NCBI GenBank assembly: GCA_020432595.1
Contig: JAGQGA010000139.1
Coordinates: 1-10,138 of the forward strand
Source of the DNA: Anaerolineales bacterium
Lineage (GTDB): Bacteria > Chloroflexota > Anaerolineae > Promineifilales > Promineifilaceae
Direction: 5' to 3'
DNA length: 10,138 nucleotides
Shown here: positions 7,129-10,138 of the stretch, in pieces
Layout of the letters: every line of letters begins with the position of its first letter
Position numbering within the stretch: the first letter of the stretch is position 1
Notes under the pieces: model-generated
What the model was told of the DNA's origin: nothing
The model's input: only the letters and a program-made list of their open reading frames with translations
Databases searched by the model: none
Program-made: the position numbers and the translations under genes

Positions 7129-7902
7129 ATGCAGAATTGGATTGAAAGACAGCCAAATTGGTTGGTGATTGCTGCGTCATTTAGCTGCTTGCTGCTGCTC
7201 TGGCAACTGTTAGTGGTGCTGGGCGGGTATGATCGCTTTATTTTGCCGGGGCCGGCCGACGTGGCGCGGCAGTTTGGAGTGGTGGTGAAAGACGGCCGTT
7301 TATTGCGCCACACCCTCATTACCCTCAGCGAAGTCATCCCCGGCCTCCTCATCGGCCTGCTTATTGCCCTGCCGCTTGGCTACTTGCTTGCCAATTCCCC
7401 CCTGGCCGAACGGCTCATCTCCCCCTACCTCATCGCCTCCCAAGCCATTCCCGGTATTGCCATTGCCCCCCTGCTCACCATTTGGATCCGCTCCACCTAC
7501 TGGTCGCGGGTGTTGGTTGCCGTCATCGTTGTCTTTTTCCCCATCCTCATCAACATCATTGCCGGTTTCCGCTCCGTTCCGCCAGAGCTATACCAGTTGA
7601 TGGGGTCGCTGCGAGCCACGCGGGGGCAAATCTTTCGCAAGCTGGAAATTCCCGCCATGATGCCCGTGCTGCTGGCTGGGTTAAAAGTAGGGGCTACGCT
7701 TTCGGTCATTGGAGCACTGGTTGGCGAATTTGTGCAGCCCAAAAGCGAAGGGCTGGGCTTTTTGCTGGTCACTGCTCGCTACCAGTTCAAAACAGATCTC
7801 GTTTTTGTAGTCTTGGTCACACTGGCTGTCATGGCACTGTCTATGTATGGCTTGGTCACTTTATTGGAAAAGCGCCTGCTGCGCTGGCGCAAACAAATGT
7901 AA
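7129..7902 (+). CDS. ribX: ABC transporter permease, RibX-like riboflavin importer subunit
   Basis: A 257-residue permease of the binding-protein-dependent type (NitT/TauT/NMT1 group) with about six membrane helices (roughly 10-30, 65-88, 100-120, 124-146, 180-200 and 218-245). The cytoplasmic EAA loop, which contacts the ATPase, is ELYQLMGSLRATRGQIFRKLEIPAMMP (about 149-175). It should form the membrane channel with the binding protein and ATPase encoded next. Riboflavin or a related flavin as substrate is inferred from the FMN riboswitch in the leader, since sequence alone does not separate RibX from ThiX or SsuC. The ATG at 7129 is the only good start: an in-frame stop lies at 7096-7098 and no Shine-Dalgarno is visible. 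A palindrome variant (7291-7300) encodes DGRL; upstream DNA is G/T-rich and the next 200 bases strongly C-rich. Confidence 0.85.
   Translation: MQNWIERQPNWLVIAASFSCLLLLWQLLVVLGGYDRFILPGPADVARQFGVVVKDGRLLRHTLITLSEVIPGLLIGLLIALPLGYLLANSPLAERLISPYLIASQAIPGIAIAPLLTIWIRSTYWSRVLVAVIVVFFPILINIIAGFRSVPPELYQLMGSLRATRGQIFRKLEIPAMMPVLLAGLKVGATLSVIGALVGEFVQPKSEGLGFLLVTARYQFKTDLVFVVLVTLAVMALSMYGLVTLLEKRLLRWRKQM
7291..7300. repeat. GACGGCCGTT, palindrome copy with one changed base (in ribX)
   Basis: Differs from the motif in the first base and is read as DGRL. The left 40 bases hold G19:C8 and the right 40 hold G5:C17; the C-rich stretch then runs to about 7500. Confidence 0.65.
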
Positions 7903-7906
7903 AAAG

Positions 7907-7941
7907 GTAGCCGAAGAACGAGGATTGGAATCCTCAGCTAC
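7907..7941. repeat. Small hairpin repeat between ribX and ribY (copy 2, inverted)
   Basis: Inner stem GAGGATT/AATCCTC (7920-7926 and 7929-7935, loop GG), with an outer pairing GTAGC (7907-7911) to GCTAC (7937-7941). It fills most of the 55-base gap and ends just before the ribY Shine-Dalgarno AGAGGAGAGA (about 7946-7955), so it may set relative expression of the two genes. Copy 1 lies inverted at 7095-7116. Confidence 0.75.
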
Positions 7942-7957
7942 TTGTAGAGGAGAGAGC

Positions 7958-8929
7958 ATGAAACGCTTATGGATGAGTTTGCTGTTGTTTACCCTGGTTG
8001 GCCTGGCTTCTTGCCAGAGTGCCGCCGAGCCACCCGTTGAATTAACCCACGTTCGTCTGCCCATGGGCTTTATTCCCGATCCGCAGTATGCACCCTTCTA
8101 CGTGGCTATGGATAAGGGATATTATGCTGAGGAAGGGATTGAGGTTGAATATGACTACAGCTTTGAAACGGATGGGGTTGCGTTGGTGGGAGCCAACGAA
8201 CTGCAATTTGCTTTGGTGAGTGGCGAGCAAGTGGTGTTAGCGCGGGCGCAGGGGCTACCGCTGGTTTATGTGCTGGAATGGTTCCAAAAGTTCCCTATTG
8301 CGGTGGTGAGCAAAGCCAGTGCGGGCATCAACAGCCCGGCTGATTTGGTGGGTCGTAACGTCGGGCTGCCCGGTTTCTTTGGTGCCAGCTATGTGGGGTA
8401 CGTTGGGTTGCTCTCGGCTAACGGGTTGGAGCAGGCTGATGTGAACGCCAACGAAATTGGCTTTAACCAGGTGGAATCATTGCTAACTGACCAGTCAGAG
8501 GCGGTAGTGGGGTATGCCAATAATGAGCCAGTTCAGCTTATGGCACGAGGAGAAGACGTCAACGTGTTGTATGTGGCTGATTACATAGACATGGTTGCCA
8601 ACGGGGTGATTACCAACGAGGAAACGATTGCCAACAACCCGGAGTTAGTGCAGGGGTTTGTGCGGGCGACGCTGCGCGGGTTGGCCGATACGCTGGCAAA
8701 CCCAGACGAGGCGTATGAAATTAGCAAGAAGTTTGTGGAGGGGCTGGATGACAGCCGAATGAATGTGCTGGAAGCATCACTGGAAATGTGGCGAGCGGAT
8801 AAGTTGGGCGTGACTGACCCGGCTTCGTGGGAGCAAACGCAAGAGGTGCTGTTGCAAATGGGGCAGTTGGATGCACCACTGCCGGATTTGAGCGTGATGT
8901 ATACGAATGCGTTTGTGGAAGGGAAATAG
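7958..8929 (+). CDS. ribY: NMT1/THI5-type substrate-binding lipoprotein, RibY-like
   Basis: A 323-residue extracytoplasmic binding protein. The N-terminus MKRLWMSLLLFTLVGLASC is a lipoprotein signal with lipobox LASC, so Cys19 should be lipidated and anchor the protein outside the membrane. The mature part matches the NMT1/THI5 fold: VRLPMGFIPDPQYAPFYVAMDKGYYAEEGIEVE, then FALVSGEQVVLARAQGLPLVYVLEWFQKFPIAVVSK and the LVGRNVGLPGFFGASYVGY hinge region. This family binds pyrimidine thiamin precursors, nitrate, sulfonates or flavins. The FMN riboswitch points to riboflavin, as in the RibXY systems described for Chloroflexi. The ATG at 7958 is supported by a strong Shine-Dalgarno and by the signal peptide; upstream in-frame ATG codons lie inside ribX. 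The TAG stop forms the first bases of the next repeat hairpin. Confidence 0.88.
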   Translation: MKRLWMSLLLFTLVGLASCQSAAEPPVELTHVRLPMGFIPDPQYAPFYVAMDKGYYAEEGIEVEYDYSFETDGVALVGANELQFALVSGEQVVLARAQGLPLVYVLEWFQKFPIAVVSKASAGINSPADLVGRNVGLPGFFGASYVGYVGLLSANGLEQADVNANEIGFNQVESLLTDQSEAVVGYANNEPVQLMARGEDVNVLYVADYIDMVANGVITNEETIANNPELVQGFVRATLRGLADTLANPDEAYEISKKFVEGLDDSRMNVLEASLEMWRADKLGVTDPASWEQTQEVLLQMGQLDAPLPDLSVMYTNAFVEGK

Positions 8930-8995
8930 TAATCGGTTATCAGTAATCGGTTATCAGGGGGTTTACTGATTACCGATTACTGATTACTGGTTACT
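8928..8995. repeat. Long hairpin repeat starting in the ribY stop codon
   Basis: Arms 8928-8957 and 8966-8995 pair over 30 bases with about four mismatches (two of them G-U in RNA) around an 8-base loop beginning GGGG. The core unit CAGTAATCGGTTATCAG (8941-8957) matches the riboswitch-arm repeat family at 6824-6896. It includes the last two bases of the ribY TAG and fills the 81-base gap to the ATPase gene. There is no T-tract. It could protect the upstream mRNA or lower expression of the ATPase relative to the binding protein. Confidence 0.82.
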
Positions 8996-9010
8996 AATCT
9001 CCTTGCCAAA

Positions 9011-9778
9011 ATGATGATGCAAAGCGCCCCCCATTTCTTACAGGCGGAAGGGATTTGCCATTCGTTTGCCGATGAACGGCTGCCGGTGCTGGAAAATGTG
9101 GCACTGTCGCTGCCGGCCGGAGCATTTGTGGCTCTGGTGGGGCAGTCGGGAGTGGGGAAGTCCACGTTGCTGCGGATTTTGGGTGGGTTGACGGTGCCGA
9201 CGGGGGGGCAGGTGTGGCTGGATGGAATGCCAATAGCCGCACAGCAGGCTCCAATTGGCATTGTGTTTCAGCGGGATAGCTTGATGCCGTGGCGGACGGC
9301 GTATGAGAATGTGCGGCTGCCGCTGGAACTGGCGGGAAAAAATGTTAGCTTTTCGCACCAAAGAGTCCGCGATATGTTGGCTCTGGTGGGGCTGGCCGGG
9401 TATGAAAACAGCTACCCGGCGCAGCTATCTGGCGGCATGGCGCAGCGGGTTGCCATTGCGCGGGCGCTGGTGCATGAGCCAGCCTTGCTGCTGCTAGACG
9501 AACCATTTGGGGCACTCGATGCGCTGACGCGGGAGCGTATGGGACAGGAGCTTTTGCGGATTTGGCAGGCCATGCCGGTGACGGTGCTGCTTGTGACCCA
9601 CAGCATTAGCGAGGCGGTGCTGCTGGCGGATGAGGTGCTGGTGCTAAACGGCCGTCCTGCCACCCTCACCGACCGCATCCCCATTGACTTGCCCCGCCCC
9701 CGCCGCCTGGAACAAACAGAAACGGCCGTTTTTCAAGAGAAAATAACGGCCGTTCGTCAGGCGATTCGAGGGGATTAG
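9011..9778 (+). CDS. ABC transporter ATP-binding protein (NitT/TauT type), flavin importer
   Basis: A complete 255-residue ATPase. Walker A is GQSGVGKST (44-52), the Q-loop FQRDSLMPW has Q87, the signature is LSGGM (139-143), Walker B is LLLLDEP (159-165) and the switch histidine is H197 (LLVTHSISEA). The DSLMPW stretch and the length are typical of the SsuB/TauB/ThiZ group that pairs with NMT1-like binding proteins. It should power the importer formed with the ribX product. RibXY systems are often described without a linked ATPase; here one is present as the third gene. The start is one of three successive ATG codons (9011, 9014, 9017), with no clear Shine-Dalgarno. Three palindrome copies lie in its last 135 bases (9647, 9721, 9745) and encode NGRP, ETAVF and ITAVR in the variable C-terminus. 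Confidence 0.92.
   Translation: MMMQSAPHFLQAEGICHSFADERLPVLENVALSLPAGAFVALVGQSGVGKSTLLRILGGLTVPTGGQVWLDGMPIAAQQAPIGIVFQRDSLMPWRTAYENVRLPLELAGKNVSFSHQRVRDMLALVGLAGYENSYPAQLSGGMAQRVAIARALVHEPALLLLDEPFGALDALTRERMGQELLRIWQAMPVTVLLVTHSISEAVLLADEVLVLNGRPATLTDRIPIDLPRPRRLEQTETAVFQEKITAVRQAIRGD
9647..9754. repeat. Cluster of three palindrome copies (in the ATPase 3' end)
   Basis: AACGGCCGTC at 9647-9656 (last base changed), then exact AACGGCCGTT at 9721-9730 and 9745-9754. The first shows the skew switch (left G19:C7, right G6:C21); the other two, 24 bases apart near the gene end, do not. Confidence 0.8.
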
Positions 9779-9822
9779 AGAATTGGAGATTGGAGATTCA
9801 AAATCTCCAATCTCCAATTCTC
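9778..9822. repeat. Perfect 21-bp hairpin between two convergent genes
   Basis: Arms 9778-9798 and 9802-9822 are perfectly complementary with a 3-base loop CAA; each arm holds the unit TTGGAGAT twice in tandem. The hairpin starts in the last base of the ATPase TAG and ends three bases before the stop codon of the convergent DUF4349 gene, so it fills the whole gap. It may act as a two-way transcription barrier, although no long T-tract follows on either strand. The unit is shared with 1746-1782. Confidence 0.85.
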
Positions 9823-9825
9823 CCA

Positions 9826-10138
9826 TTATTCTGACGCTGCCGCCCGGTTCCGGCGGAACCAGCCGCGCCGCCGCACAAAGCGCACCACCAGCCACAGCGG
9901 AATGCCGATGATAAGGGCAATCGGCAGGAAGTAGATAACCAGCCAGATGGCAAAGGTTGCCAGCCCTTGCAGCGCATCAACCAAAGCCTCAAGTGCGTCT
10001 CGGATGATACCGCTGGGTCGCCGGCCACCTACCTCAATGGGTTGTGACAGCTCATCGGGGGTAATGTTGATGCTAATGGTGGAGAAAGCGGCCGACTGGC
10101 TCAAATATTGGATGCGCCCTTTGAAGGATTCGATTTCA
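9826..10138 (-). CDS. DUF4349-type membrane protein, C-terminal part (5' end outside window)
   Basis: The C-terminal 103 residues or so of a minus-strand protein whose frame stays open to the window edge. The reading ESFKGRIQYLSQSAAFSTISINITPDE matches the end of the DUF4349 domain, where a coiled coil leads into a beta strand of the type R-I-x-Y-L-x-x-x-x-x-x-S-T-I-x-V/I. One long membrane segment follows (about LATFAIWLVIYFLPIALIIGIPLWLVVRFV), then a basic cytoplasmic tail RRRGWFRRNR. The N-terminal part, usually a lipoprotein signal and extracellular region, is not visible. The molecular role of the family is not established. Internal TTG codons (such as 10104) are not needed as starts. 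Confidence 0.72.
   Translation of the reverse strand, partial: EIESFKGRIQYLSQSAAFSTISINITPDELSQPIEVGGRRPSGIIRDALEALVDALQGLATFAIWLVIYFLPIALIIGIPLWLVVRFVRRRGWFRRNRAAASE

Noticed and set aside
7095..7941. Insertion sequence ends around ribX
   Set aside because: The flanked gene is a normal ABC permease in operon order, no transposase is present and no target duplication is seen.
7847..7957. Extended N-terminus of the RibY protein from upstream ATG codons
   Set aside because: It would overlap ribX and hide the lipoprotein signal; ATG 7958 has a strong Shine-Dalgarno and begins a proper signal peptide.
8928..8995. Intrinsic terminator between ribY and the ATPase gene
   Set aside because: The hairpin is long and imperfect and has no T-tract; the ATPase gene has no visible promoter of its own, so read-through is more likely.
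7129..9778. Thiamin-precursor (ThiXYZ) or sulfonate (SsuABC) importer
   Set aside because: The protein families allow it, but the leader carries an FMN riboswitch, not a TPP riboswitch, and no thiamin or sulfonate genes are nearby.

Overview
The window looks like a bacterial chromosome segment of moderate GC content, most plausibly from a Chloroflexota bacterium of the Anaerolineae/Caldilineae kind. That placement is inferred from gene content (an FMN-riboswitch-controlled RibXY-type importer, a cdaA-cdaR-der neighbourhood), from several genes lacking a clear Shine-Dalgarno, and from intergenic spacers full of small hairpin repeats. No phage, plasmid, transposase, rRNA or tRNA gene is visible. 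Two genes are cut by the window edges: cdaA on the left and a DUF4349-type protein on the right.

Left part (1-4276, all + strand): the 3' end of cdaA (c-di-AMP synthase) overlaps cdaR (YbbR-repeat membrane regulator) by 4 bases. Then come der (double-GTPase ribosome assembly factor) and, directly abutting it, a THUMP-domain RNA methyltransferase. Together these join cyclic-di-AMP signalling with ribosome/RNA maturation. Middle part (4263-6587, - strand): a small SnoaL/NTF2-like protein with its own good sigma70 promoter overlaps the methyltransferase end by 14 bases. Upstream of it lies a TPR-GGDEF protein, a probable cyclic-di-GMP synthase that starts at a TTG codon.

Right part (about 6700-9778, + strand): a flavin-import operon. 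A strong promoter (TTGATC-17-TATAAT) drives a leader with a complete FMN riboswitch followed by an intrinsic terminator. Then come an ABC permease (RibX-like), an NMT1/THI5-type lipoprotein binding protein (RibY-like) and a NitT/TauT-type ATPase. The inferred logic is that high FMN terminates the leader and low FMN allows riboflavin import. A convergent DUF4349 gene (- strand) closes the window behind a perfect 21-bp hairpin.

Two layers of non-coding structure stand out. First, five non-coding stretches each hold a hairpin repeat, in three sequence families; one copy forms the variable arm of the FMN riboswitch and a relative sits between ribY and the ATPase gene. Second, the 10-base palindrome AACGGCCGTT occurs seven times exactly and three more times with one changed base, where about 0.01 copies are expected by chance. 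It lies inside genes on both strands and in two reading frames (encoding TAV or N/D-G-R). At most sites the flanking DNA switches from G-rich to C-rich exactly at the palindrome. This is the most unusual signal in the window.
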